Positions 1-12,700 of a stretch of 64,000 nt of DNA are shown in pieces (positions within the stretch are counted from its first letter, which is position 1; every line of letters starts with the position of its first letter). The notes beneath the pieces are model-generated. The model searched no databases, was not told the origin of the DNA, and worked only from the letters and a program-made list of their open reading frames with translations. The position numbers and the translations under genes are program-made. The stretch spans positions 1,329,333 to 1,393,332 of the forward strand of contig NC_133663.1 in assembly GCF_037893015.1 (NCBI RefSeq). The letters are read 5' to 3'. The stretch comes from Macrotis lagotis (lineage: Eukaryota; Chordata; Mammalia; Peramelemorphia; Peramelidae).

Positions 1-329
1 CACTTCAGACACTGACATTCTGTTCCAGTCTGCTTAGACCCAATCCCCTGACTGGGCCTCCAGGGAAGGATGTCTCTGACAGATTGACCCTGCTTCTCAA
101 CATCATTTATACCAAGGACCTGTACCCCTCACAGACCCAGGCTGGCCATGCTGTCCCCAATTACCCAAGCAACAGCCTGGAGATAATTTCCTGGTTTCCA
201 TAACTACCTCTATCTTCCATCCCTGCCCCAAACCTCTTGGAGAAGTCCTGGGCATCCCCTTGGTCTGCCTAGGGAATATGCAGGAAGCTACCAAAGGACC
301 ATGTGGAGGCACAGAGCCCACCTCAGATG

Positions 330-480
330 CTAGCTGTCTGACCATAGGCAGGTCATTTAAATTCCCTCCAACTTGGTTTTCTCAGTTATAAGATGGGTAT
401 AATACCTATAGCATTTATCCCACAGGGTTGATTAGAGATTAAATGAGATGATGCATAGGATGTTTGTAAACGATAAAGTT
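330..480 (+). repeat. MIR-type SINE fragment
   Basis: Core and 3' part of a MIR: AGCTGTCTGACCATAGGCA, TTCTCAGTTATAAGATGGGT, and the tail GATTAAATGAGATGATGCAT. Confidence 0.7.
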
Positions 481-559
481 GATATAAATGTCAATTATAA
501 TTCTATTCCCCTGGAAACCTCCAGGTGTGGAATTTGTGACCCTGGTGGTCAGGATGCAC

Positions 560-790
560 TGGACAAATTCTTCAGCTCAGTGCTGAGATCACTGGGAGGC
601 ACCAGTGCTCAGAGCATGGGTCCTGTGGCACAAAGACCTGAGTTCAAATGTAGCCTCTGACACTTCCTAGATGTAAGACCCTTGACAAGTCACTCTATCT
701 CTAGTTGAGGTAACTGTTTCCTCAACTGTAAAACTGGGGATCATGAAGATCAAATGATATAATCATTGGAACGTGCTTCCCAAAGTTGCA
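560..790 (+). repeat. MIR-type SINE
   Basis: Contains ACCTGAGTTCAAATGTAGCC, ACTTCCTAGATGTAAGACCC, and TCCTCAACTGTAAAACTGGG followed by a degraded tail: the tRNA-derived head and core of MIR. Confidence 0.75.
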
Positions 791-2745
791 GTGCTCTAGA
801 AATGCTGGCAGTTCCTATTTCTGCTCCTAAAATTAAGCAATTCTCTCATAACAAGACATCCAAGGAGGTGAAAATCCAAGCAAAGAGACAGGAAGAGAGT
901 GAACAAGGTGATATGTTTTATTTAACAATGTTGGCTAATGGAAGGTGCCAATATTTAAGCACCTGAAATATTCATTGAACAAGCACAAAAAACTCCTCAT
1001 TCCCAAAGTGGCCATCAAGTTAATGCAGACACAGTAGAGACAGCACATACTTTAATTACACTTGAAACAATTTTTAATTTAGAAAAAGCAACCCCTGAAT
1101 TTGAACCTGAACCAGTAAGTTTCATGTTTAAAAAGAAAAGAGACACAATTCAACTTACAAATATGATTTGTTTAAAAAGTGATTTATCAGCATTAATAAA
1201 CATGGTGATGAGTTAAATTAAGAATATTTTCTTTGAAAATTTGAGTGAGATAAATGGCAGCATTTGTTTGGTGATGCAAAAATACTGGAAAATGAAAGTA
1301 TGCAAGTTGACTTTACATTTTGGGAAATTGAGATTTCCACCATAATGGGTTTATAAGAACATTCTAGAGGAGCTCACTTGTAGTGACCAAGGAATCTCCA
1401 GCTGTGAGCTTACACAAGGTCAGGTTACCTGCTTCAGGATTTTTTCTATCCATACACGAGATCATTTTGTGCTAATAAATCACTTTTTCCCAGCCAGACA
1501 TGAGGGAAACCAATGTAAACACTGCACGTTGCTCGCTACAAGGAGGAATCACACGGAATGCTGGGATGGCCATTGATCTCCGTCCGCCATTCTCAGCAGC
1601 TAAGGATGGTTTTGTCGCTTTTGAAAACAGGAATGAATAGATTCTACTGGAAAGGCACAAACTGGTTAGAGAATCAATGTTTGTTTCTCTCTTGCCCTTT
1701 CAAAGAGGAGCAGGGGTCAATTCTCTTGCTGCTCCAGACCTGCTGAAAGACTACCTTTCTTCTGAATGAGACCCCCAAGTATCATTGTGGCTTTTCTGAA
1801 AACAAAGTTCTCTTGCCTAGGCAAGCCACAAGGGAAACAGGCCCTAAATCCCATCATTTGGCAGCTCTGAAAACAAGAGCCCATGACGTGGCCCATGCTG
1901 GGACTGCACCTGAAGAAAGGTCGGCTACATGGCTGTGCGTGTTTGTATATGGATACTATGGACACGTGTGTGCATGCATGAGTCTGGTGCAGTGTGTGCT
2001 CGGGGTGAGCCTGTGTGTGCATGTGCATGTCCTCGGGCACACGGAAGACTTGTTGCTTCTCATGCATGCAGCCCAGTCCTTCTCTGGGCAGGCCAGCAGA
2101 ATCCCCAGAATGTTTCCCCTTTTCCCAGCAGCATTTCCCTTCACGTCTATTACTTCGTATGAACAATATGCCCCTGGGTGTTCATGAGAACATACCTTAG
2201 AATGGTTCTAAAAAGAATTCTCTTCTTCAGCTTTAAACCTGAAGGCTTCAGGAAGCTCTAATGATAAAAATGCAGCAGTCTCTCTGTTCCTAAGTGAGGC
2301 TTTTCTCACTCTAGTTCCCTGTCCTTCCCTAACAAACATTTCCTAGAGTTTCCTTCATTTTTCATAAGAAATAATTTACAAATAACCCATGTAGGGCTCA
2401 GAAAAACTGTTAACTGTGATGATGGATTGGATGGATCCAATCACAGGCAACATGCACCATCTAGAAAATGCACTGGACAAGGTTTCTGGTTAGTATTCAA
2501 ACAGATCCTAGATCCTTCTTTGTTTCTTAATCACTAGAAAGACTGGCATATATGGGACCACAAATCTTTTTCCCCCAATGAGATGTGGCAATGGAGTAAG
2601 CTTGGAACCCAATTCCTCTGTTGGTTAAGGCAAATGGTGTGTTTGTTGGACTCTCCTGCAATAGAAAAACCAATGTGATTCCATACAAAGATGAGACCCC
2701 CAAAATGCTTAATATTTCTTGAGATTAGATAATGTAAGCCATTGT

Positions 2746-2749
<4 letters not shown>

Positions 2750-2799
<50 letters not shown>
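2750..2799 (+). repeat. (CA)n microsatellite
   Basis: About 24 uninterrupted CA dinucleotides. It gives rise to spurious Cys-Val open frames on the minus strand. Confidence 0.98.
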
Positions 2800-3062
2800 C
2801 AGTCAGCACAGATGTGCAGAGGCCAATGTCCTAACACTAGCGGAAAAATGTGCATGTTTTTAGAAAATCTCTCCCATCTATTCAAAATGGCAGCCTTTTT
2901 GGTCCCAATACCTTTCAAGTGATACCAAGCAAATCTATGTGTCATTACTCAAGTCTCTGGCTGATCCATTTTGTTCTACTTAATACCAATATTTAACCTA
3001 GGGATATTATTTGTGAAGTTTTTTTAAGGAAAATTTCAAATTAACCAATTGGAAAACATCAT

Positions 3063-3245
3063 GATATAATGGGAGGAACCCTTGATTATGAAGTCTTCAG
3101 ACCTCAGTTTGAATCTTGCTTTGCTCCTCACCACCTTCTCTGGATGCCTTTAGTTGGGCACCCTCTCTGCCCATAGACAGCCACCAGGTCCTCATCTGTA
3201 AGATGATCAGATCCTCTCTAAGATCTCTTACAGCTCTAAGACCTG
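3063..3245 (+). repeat. MIR-type SINE
   Basis: Carries GACCTCAGTTTGAATCTTGC and TCCTCATCTGTAAGATGATC, head and core signatures of MIR. Confidence 0.7.
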
Positions 3246-3367
3246 GGCAGTGAAGAGCAGACCAGCCTTTGGGGACCAAGACCCACCTGCCTCTGGCTGG
3301 CATACATAACCCAGGGTGCTTTTGTGGCCAACATGAGACTCCATTTAGCTATCTGGAGAAATTATTC

Positions 3368-3373
3368 TTTATT
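3368..3373 (-). terminator. Probable poly(A) signal of the LHFPL7-like gene
   Basis: TTTATT on the plus strand reads AATAAA on the minus strand, about 420 bases past the stop codon at 3792. It implies a short 3'UTR. I have no transcript support. Confidence 0.45.
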
Positions 3374-3791
3374 CTTTAGACACGAGAAAGCACCCTGATA
3401 GTAATCATAACTGGGTTTATAAAAGAATTTAATATCTAGTCACCAATGAAAATGAATTATTTTTTAAAAAGATTGTGACAGGGAGGAAACTGGGAGGTAG
3501 ACACCGCCCTCTGAGGCTAGACAGGTATGGTTTTGCCTGACCCTTGTAGCCAGGATAGCTACCTGAAGGAGGATGGAGGCTTCTTAGGAGGCTCCTTGGA
3601 TTCTCATGAGTTCAATTGCAACCCCAGACTTAGGCACTCACGCGATGGAAGACTATCAGGGCAGTTTGGGGTTCTGGAAAACAGACCCCTTTTTCATCGT
3701 GTTTGTTTTAGCATAAATGCAAAAAAAAAGATACTCTGATACCTTCTGCCCATTTGCTTTAGATGAGGTGTCCTTTTGTTGGTAACAGCTG

Positions 3792-6700
3792 CTATAAAAT
3801 GGAGGGCATTGGGGTTGGCAAGATGTGCTCTTTGGGTGCATACTTCGCAAAGAAGGGCAAGAAGCCTGATAGCATGACCCCCACAATGGCCAGTGTGTAA
3901 CCCCAGCCGATCTGGCAGCTCCCTGCATTGTAGACACCAGCGTTCTCACAGGAGTCCTTCACTGGAGCTGAGTTGAGGCCCAAAGGGTAGACCAGGAGCC
4001 CTGAGGCCATGATGAACACTGGAAGGGAAGAGAGAAATCCCATCATTTATGGCCTGTGACCTGACTTGTACAAACAAACGCAGAAACAAAATATGGCATA
4101 GTCCAAAAGGGAAGAAGAGAACAAGGGAAGGGCTAGAGGGAGCCCAGATAAAAACTCTGGGAATATTTCAATTGAATTGGAATATCTTAGTTTTTTGTTT
4201 TGCTTTTACAAGATGGGGGGGGGGGGGCTTTACATCAGAAAAACAAGTTAAAACAAAGAATAAATAACTCCAAGGTGGGAATTGGCTACCTATAAAAGTA
4301 GAATTCTGATGACAAAATTCACAGAATTTTGTGTGGGGGGAAAGATATCAGAGGTGTACAGTCCACCTCACCACATTTATTTTTAAATTTATTTTGAGTT
4401 TTACAAATTTTCCCCTAACCTTACCTCCTGCCCACCCCCACAGAAAGCAATTTGCCAGTCTTTACATTGTTTCCATGTTGTACATTGATCCAAATTGAAT
4501 GTGATGAGAGAGAAATCATATCCTTAAGGAAGAAACATAAAGCATAAGAGATAGCAAGATCAGACAATAAGATATCAGGTTTTTCTGGCTACAGATGGTA
4601 TTCTCCATCGCAGACAGCCCCAAATTGTCCCTGATTATTGCACTGATGGAATGAGCGAGTCCAAAGTTGATCATCAGCCCCATGTTGCTGTTAGGGTGTA
4701 CAGTGTTCTTCTGGTTCTGCTCATCTCACTCAGCATCAGTTCATGCAAATCCCTCCAGGTTTCCCTGAATTCCCATCCCTCCTGGTTTCTAATAGAACAA
4801 TAGTATTCCATGACATACATAGACCACAGTTTGCTGAGCCATTCCCCAATTGAAGGACATTTACTTGATTTCCAATTCTTTGCCACCACAAACAGGTCTG
4901 CTATGAATATTTTTATACAGGTGATGTTTTTACCCTTTTTCATCATCTCTTCAGGGTATAGACCCAGTAGTGGTATTGCTAGATCAAAGGGTATGCACAT
5001 TTTTGTTGCCCTTTGAGTGTAGTTCCAAACTGCTCTCCAGTTCCACCAAAAATGCATCAGTGTCCCAGATTTCCCACAGCCCTTCCAACAATGATCATTG
5101 TCCTTTCTGGTCATATTGGCCAGTCTGAGAAGTGCACCTCACCACATTTAAATGAATACCCCCTTTACAGCACCTCTGGCAAATTCTTGGATATCTGGAG
5201 CTCCCCCAAGAGCAAGAAGTTCACCTTCTGCCTCCCCAGAGAGTTGACCCTATTTGGAGATGCTCCTGATCCCCTTCAGCCCCTGCAGTTTGCCCTCCAC
5301 CCCAACCTCATTGAAGCTCCTGGGTCTGCTCTCTGGGGCCAAGTGATGCCCCTACAATATTTAAAGACAGTTAGTTAAATGTCTCAAATGGCCAAACATT
5401 CTCAACTCCTTCAATAGGGAGTCTATACTTTAGATTTGGTGCATCTCCTTCGTGCCCATTGTTTCCTCTACCAACAGAGTGAACACAGGGATGATAGTTG
5501 AGGGCTCAGGTAGTGACCAATGCAGTGGAGCTGACCAGAGGCTCAAAGCTCACATTGGTGTCACAATAACTACTGTTTATAGAGCACCCACTGCATAAGA
5601 GGCGCAGAGTCTAGCCCAGGGTTACACCATGAGTCAGTAGCTCAGGTCAAATTTGGGCTTGGGTCTCCCTGCCGCCACTGAACCAGTTCTAGATTGCTGA
5701 TCTCCAGGCAAACTCTGGTTTGTCAACATCTTTTCTAAAATGTGGTCCCAGAAATGAAATTGGGAATCATTCTCATAGAAATCATGAAATTGGGAATCAT
5801 TCTAATTAGAAACCATGAAACAGAATCGTTCTAATTTAGAAACCATGAAATTCAGAATCATTCTAATTAACCATGAAACTGGAAATCATTTTATTTAAAA
5901 ACCATGAAATTGGTAAAGATTTCCATAAAAATGCAAGGATGTGTGGGACATCCATGTGGCTGCCCACTCCTGAGAAGAGCCCACCCAGGAGGTGAGTGAG
6001 GAGCCAAACCCAGTCAAGAGCCAAGTACATGCCTGCCTCCAGACAGGGTGTTGGCAGCCTGGACCTAGAAGAAATGGGTTTAGGGCAAGAAAAGCAAAGG
6101 GGAGGAAGACATCCCTTTGTTCACTCACTGACCAGCCATTTAAATGCCAGCTATTTCAAGAGCTCAGAAAGAAAGAGGGGTTTAATTGTCTGTCTGCTGC
6201 CTTTGGACAGTAAGAACTGGATGGCCCAATGGTCACCTCCAGGGCCAAGCTCCTTATCTTCCTCTCAGCCCCCTCCTCTTCCCCTCTAACTTCCCATTCA
6301 CTGTGGAGAGAAGTCACCCAGGCTTGGCACTCTCACCCCATCACTGCCAAGTCCTAGACCTGCCCAACATCTCTGCTCTGCCCCCTCCTCTCCTCTGTCC
6401 CTGCCCCCGGCCCTGGTGCAGCCCCTCCTCACTCACACCTGGACGATTCCAAGGGTCTGCCTGTCTCAGGTCTCTCCCATTCAGGAATTTTCCTCAAGCC
6501 CAGGTCCCATCATGTCACCCCTTACTCAATAAATCCCGCCAGGATCCATTACAAAATTCTCTGGTTGCCCTTCCAGTCCTTCCTCACTGGCTCCTGCCTG
6601 CCCCTCCAGGCTTCCCCAAGGTGCATCCTCCAATTCAGGAACCACAGCCTGCCTGATTCTCTCTCTGGGCATCTTCTCTGCCCATCCCCACCCTCCTTGC

Positions 6701-9700
6701 TACATGCCCCCCCGACTTGTGAAGTCCTCCCGCTCCAGGAAGCCTCTCCCAGCCCCTCAGAATTCTAAGGCCCTTGCTCTGTTCCTCAGCTCCCATTCAT
6801 CCCTCTTGTTCGTCCAAGGCTGTTTGCACACTGTCCCCCTAATTAGATTGGAAGCACCTTGAGTTCAAGGACAGCTTTTTGCTTAGCATGCTATCAGCCA
6901 CTAGTAGGCGCTTAATAGGTGCCTCTGCTCTCAGGGGAATCAGAAAAGGAGCCCCCACCCCCACTCTGTCGGCTTCCTTCCTCAGCCATGGAGCTATGGG
7001 TGGGGGGACAAACACTCCCCCTACACTGCTGATGCCAACACTGGACAGAAGCCACTAGAGGCGGGCACCCACCTTCTGGGGCTCTTGATCCTTTCCTTGG
7101 GAGGGCAAGAAGGGGCCAGGAGATACCCAGTCCTGTCCCTTGTTCTTTCTGTATGTTAAAGTAGCTGGACACATGATCATTACCATCACTGAGTCACGAG
7201 CAGCCAAAGGGGTACCACAGAGCCTCAAGCCAAGAAATCCTGAGTTCAAATCCTACCTCAGACATTTAATAGCTGCATCACCCTGGACATGTCACTTCAT
7301 CTCTGCTGTTTTCTCATCTTTAAAATGAAAAAACTAATCTAACATACCTTCCTGAGTTGATACGAAGATCAAATGAGTTAACATATGTAAGTGCTTTGTA
7401 AAACTATTATTATCATAATGATAGCTGCAATTTCTACCATAATAATTCATAATAATAATAATTATTATTATTTTTACTCTATAAAGGGCATCAAAATGAA
7501 AAACCCCACAGAAAAAGGATTATTTGCAGGATGGGCTGCTCCAGCTAGCCCATCCTGTCAGCTCAGGGCCCAGTCCTGGGAACCTTGGGGCCAGAGGAAT
7601 AGCTGGGCTCTAGTGAGGGGGGCCCCTCACGCCTTCCGGCCTTGTGGGAACTGAGGGCGTAGGCCGGGTGAGACAGCAGAAGGTCTAGCCAGGGCCGTCT
7701 ATCTTGAGGACAGCCCAGCCCAGCCCACCAAGCCAGCCGCTCCCTCCCTTGGCAGAGCCGTGGGCCTCCCTTCACATGGTGCTTTGTGGGAATTAAATAT
7801 AACTCTGTTTTCCCTCCCTCAAGGCCAAAAGAAGATTCATGTGCCATATCCAAAGGGCCTCTGCTCCCCACAGGCTGCTAGGAAAGGCTTTCTCCTTTAC
7901 AGCCACCCTCCCCCCACTGTCCAGTGGTCCGAGGCACCCAAGAGTCAGGATGTCCTGCCTTTGAAGTGGTGGCCCCATGGCCTGAGGCACATTGCTTTCC
8001 TTCTCTGGGACCTGGGCCAAACTCAGGCAGATTGATGGGAGCTTCCTCAGCAGCAGCTCTTGGCACCCTCAGTACCAGAGACTGAGTAAACAACTTACCA
8101 CTACCTTTCCCTCACCCTGCAAGGGGCAGCTCCTCAGAGTCAGTGGAGAAGTCTGGGGCCTTTGCCTCTAGACTCTGCAGCAACAGAGAGGTGAGAGAAG
8201 GCTCTGGGGGGAAAGAGCGAGGCCCCTGGACAGCCTGGAGAGCATGGACAGAGCAGTGGAGGCTGGCCACTGGCATCCCTGATCTCCTTAGGGAGCGGCA
8301 ACCTTCTGTCTGAATTTCCCCTGTCCCTCCAGGCTAGGGTCTGTTGCCCTGCTGCTTTCTCCCACTTTTCTGTGATTGTCACTCAGTCCCATACACTCCC
8401 AGAGCCCCAGAGACATTTCTATTTCTAGGAGCACACCCTGCCTCCTGGGTCCAGACTTGGCAGGGGAGGGCCTTCAGGGAGAAGCAGCCCTGGCACATTA
8501 TGCCAGCAAACAACAGAGCAGGCTCCTTCTACCCAAGCACATGGTGTGATACTGGAAAGACTGTGGTGTCAACAATGTCCTCGAGAGACTGCAAGTTCCT
8601 GTCCCAGAGGAAAGCCTCTCAGCAAGGCTGGTGATCCTCAAAAGCAGGCCTAGTACCCCAGCAGCCAACCACTCCCAGTGTAATTCCACAAGAAAACGAG
8701 TGGGAGAACACAGCCCCAATGGCAGACAAATCTGGAGATTCCACAGTCAGAGGACTGAGAAAAGGAATCGGAGGTCCCCTCTACCTAGCCAGGGCTGTGA
8801 GTAGAGGCACGCTGAATCTGGGGGTCCTGGAATTCTCTGAGTGTGGCCAAAGGTCATTGTGCTCAGGATCAGCCCATGGGATCTTGGCACTGCCCAGGGG
8901 CATTGTGCTCAGAACCAGGCCACTGGGGGGGTGCAGCAGAGAGTGGACCCCAGAAGCCTGGTCCTGGGCCTAGAGGCCCACTGAGTGCTTGGTCTCTGGC
9001 TTGGACCAAGGGGGCTTTCTCCTCTCCTTCTCCTCTTCCTCCTCCCATTGCATGTTGAACTTGTGGGGCTAAGCTCTGGACTCAGCCAAAGTTGTGGGTC
9101 TGCTCCCCCATAAGTCTCCTTGTCCACTCCAAGGCTGACTTCTAGCCCCAGACCCTGACCAACAAGCAAGCCACCCTGGCCCCTGGTGGCCAGAGCTTTC
9201 TGGCTGTTGCCTCTGTATCCCTGAGCCTCCCTGGAATCCTCTGCCCAGCCTAGCTCCCCATCCCCCAGCCTTGGTCTCAGTGGGGCACTGACACGAGCAG
9301 TTGTCTGAGGTAGGAGGCCCACATTTCTGACACTTCCAGACTGGGTGACCTGGGAGTCCTTGTGCCTATGGATCCTCGTCTGTAAGGTGGGAGCTCAGGC
9401 CTCGGGGACCACTAAACACCCTTCCAGTTCTGCTAGTCTCCCCTTCTCCTGTCCATGCCTCATACTGACCGGTGGGACCAGGCCACAACTGGGCTAGATG
9501 CTGGTGGGGAAGCAGAGGCACCGGGGAGTTTGTGGCTGGGTTTGTGTGGCTATGTGCCTGGGGGGGGGGATGACGGAGAGGATGGAGTGGAGCCTCTAGG
9601 TCAGGGCAGAGGCCACCCCCGGGACCAAGCAAGACAGCTACAGGGTCAGTGGACCCATACGGCCCTCAGAAACCACCTGACCTGTGGCAGGTTCCTCAAG

Positions 9701-12700
9701 ATCAACCACCTGGAGTCAAATTCCCTGGACCGGTCTCTGTCCATTGCTCCAGCAGGACAGCTCATTGGCTGGCAAGCCCTGTCAATCGGCATCCTTCCCC
9801 TCCGTCTCCCTCAGACAAACCCGGGTTCAGTCCCCCAGCAGCTCCCACCAGGATCAGCCCCACAGGGGCCTGACCCCAGCTGCCATCACCACCAGAACTG
9901 CTATAGTAGCTGTTAACACTGTCTTCATCTCCCCTCCTGGATCACAAATATTCAGAGACTTCCCCTAAGGAGATCAAGTCACCTCACCCAAAGGGAGAGC
10001 TTCATTGTTCTTTGGACTTGGATCCTGGAGGCTGAGAGCAAGCTTGGCATAGTGCCAGTCATGCTTGTGACTGTGATTCACCGTCCCCAGGCCGTCCACC
10101 CATCCATCCATCCATCATTCACCAAGCTCTTCAATGACCAAGGTGGCGACCACCTGTAATGGCCCAAGACTGCAGCTGGAGCCCCGAGACCCAGGCAAAC
10201 ACTAATCATTGCCTAGCAAGGGGTCCTGTGGAGAGCCCACTGAAGCACTCATCAGCGGCATGACCTTGGCAAGTGACCCCAGGCTCTCAGGGCCTCCTCT
10301 GGAGATCCCCGCTCCCCAATTTTCACTCAAATGCTCAGGTTTGTGGGTTGGAATCCCAGGGGTGACAATTGCCTCAAGTTCCAAGAGAATCCTGGGGATC
10401 TTCAGCTTAGGAACCCCACCATGAGCTCCCCTTCAATGACCCACAGACACCACTGACAACTCACATGGCCCAGTAAGAATAGTGGCTACAAAAATATCCG
10501 CTCCCCTCCCCCTCCCCTACTCCTCATCTCAAGTCTCGTTCCCACACAAATATGTGCAGCGCTTTTGGGTGGGAAGGAACAAACTTAAACCTGGGGCTGC
10601 GGGGCTGCTGGCCTTCCCAGGGAGTCCCAGTCGTGCAGAGGATGGAGTCAGGAAGACCTCAGGCACTTGACTTTTGCTAACTTGGTGACCTTGCACAAGT
10701 CATTTAATCCCAATTACCTCTGCAGTCATCCTGACACCTATCTGAACCCAGAGAAGGTGAGGCTGGGACAAAGTACAGCAGCTGCCCCCCCAATCCATGG
10801 CATCACCTCCCTAAGGAGGAACCGTGCTGGGCCGCTTGCTCAGCTCCCAGGGCTTGCTGCTTAGTTCCCCAGCTCATCTCTGGGTTGCCAGGGACACCCA
10901 CTCCATTCTCTTCTCCTTCGGGCTCCAAGACTGCTCCAGGGGCTATTTCTGCCTCACCAGGGCGTCTCTGCTCCCCACCCACAAGGCTCCCTACTCTCCC
11001 ACGCTAGGCTTGGGGTTGCTTTTCCAGCCCTCCTCTTGAGAGACGTGACCAACTTTCACCCGGCCCAAGTCTGGCTGCCCGGGGTCATTCAGAAAGCTTC
11101 ACACTTGGCCTGGGGCGGAGAGGGCCAGACACACTTTTGCATTTTATTAGCATATAAATGACTTGCGGCCTTTGTTAAGGGACAGGATCAGATCTATTGG
11201 CTGGGTGTGTATTGGGGTAGGGGTGGGGGTGAGGGGTGGGAAAGCCAGATTCCAGCACCTCCACGGAGGTAAAGTCAGAGGTGGAAGTCCCTCCTCCATC
11301 TAGCTCTGGGCGGTGGTCTAAATCTTCTCGGTAACTGGAGAAATGGAGCCAATCTGATGTGTGAAATCAGACTGAGCAGATGAGTAAGGTGCATGGAGCC
11401 CAGGGACCCTGACAAGGAAAGAAGAGGTCTCTCCGCTGGGAACTTCTCCTCCCTCCCTCCCTCCCTTTCTTCCTTCCTCTCTCTCTTAATCCCTTCTTCC
11501 CTCCCCCTCTTCCTTCCATCCTTCTTCCCTGGCTCCTCCCTCCCTTCCTTCCCCTTCCTTTTTCTCTACCTCTTCCTATTTTAGGATTTTTCACCTCTCT
11601 CTCTTTCCTCCTTATATCTTAGATTCACAAGCTAGATTTGGAACCTTTTGCCTACATGACTTTACCCCTCTTTCTACCAAATTCTTAGTTCCGCCCAGGG
11701 CCAAGCTGCCAACCTGTGGAGATCATGGTCCGGCCTCTGGTCTCCATTGGGAATCTCTGTCCCAGCTTGGTGTACTCAGTGAGTGTGCTAGGCCAGGTAT
11801 CCAGGGCTTTAGGTCTGCTCCCTGGAGGTTGCTGCCCTTGAGTCTGCTCCCTTGAGTGCAGCAAATACCACTCACTCAGTCGCCAGATGCACCCACAGAA
11901 TGACCCCACTCCAGCCCCCATCTCCAACATGGTCCTAAAATGGAGGTGAACCTTCTAGGTTAAGAACTCTATTCATCTGTCCAGCACCAAACCATCACCT
12001 GGTTTTCCTTCAAGGCTCAACTCAAATGTCCCTTTTGAAGCCTTCCTGTCCTGCAAGTCACATTGGCTAGACATAGATGGATTGTCTTTTCTTTATATCT
12101 ACACACATACACACACACACCACCACACACATGCGAATGTATGTGTTTCCTTGGCAGAGCTATTGGAGTGGTTGGTTGTGTCCTTCTCCAGGTCACTATA
12201 CAGATGAGGAAACTGAGGCCAACAGAGTGAAGTGGCTAGCCCAGGGTCCCACAGCTAGTGATAGAATAGAGCTTCCTCAAGGTCAGGGGATGCTTGGACA
12301 ACCAGTATGGCCTTAAACTACAAAGCAGGTGCTTACTAAAAGCTCACTGGTCTGATGAGGTTATGGCTGGGTCCCCACTTCCTTTTCTTGCTTTTTACTC
12401 TCCCTTTTTGCTGCAGTGGATGGAGCACCAGTCCTGAAGTCAAGAGGACTGAGTTCAAATTTGATCCTGATGGCCTCTTATCCAGGACCATCTCAGATGG
12501 TCCCGATCCATATTGGGCCACTGGATCCAGAAGGTTCTGGAGGAGAAAGTCAGGCTGGTGACTTAATCTGATTCATGTGTTTGTGATGGCATCACTTCCC
12601 TGTTGTCTGGCCTTCTTCAAGAACAAAGGACAAACATCATCACTCCCCCTTTAATTTCACATTCTAGGGGTGGCTAGGTGGCCCAGTGGATAAAGCACCA

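Larger units (their letters stand above)
1..3060. other. Region downstream of the LHFPL7-like gene; MIRs and simple repeat, no gene seen
   Basis: MIR-type fragments lie at about 330-480 and 560-790. An AT-rich stretch of unknown origin runs 900-1480 and a GTGTGC-rich patch 1935-2045. No coding exon with splice sites or family homology was recognised. Confidence 0.5.

Noticed and set aside
2534-2945. Cys-Val-rich frames near 2.75 kb
   Set aside because: They are translations of the CA microsatellite.
5013-5378. 121-codon plus-strand frame running out of the L1 into unique sequence
   Set aside because: The first part is antisense to L1 ORF2. The remaining 70 codons have no recognised homology and no splice signals.
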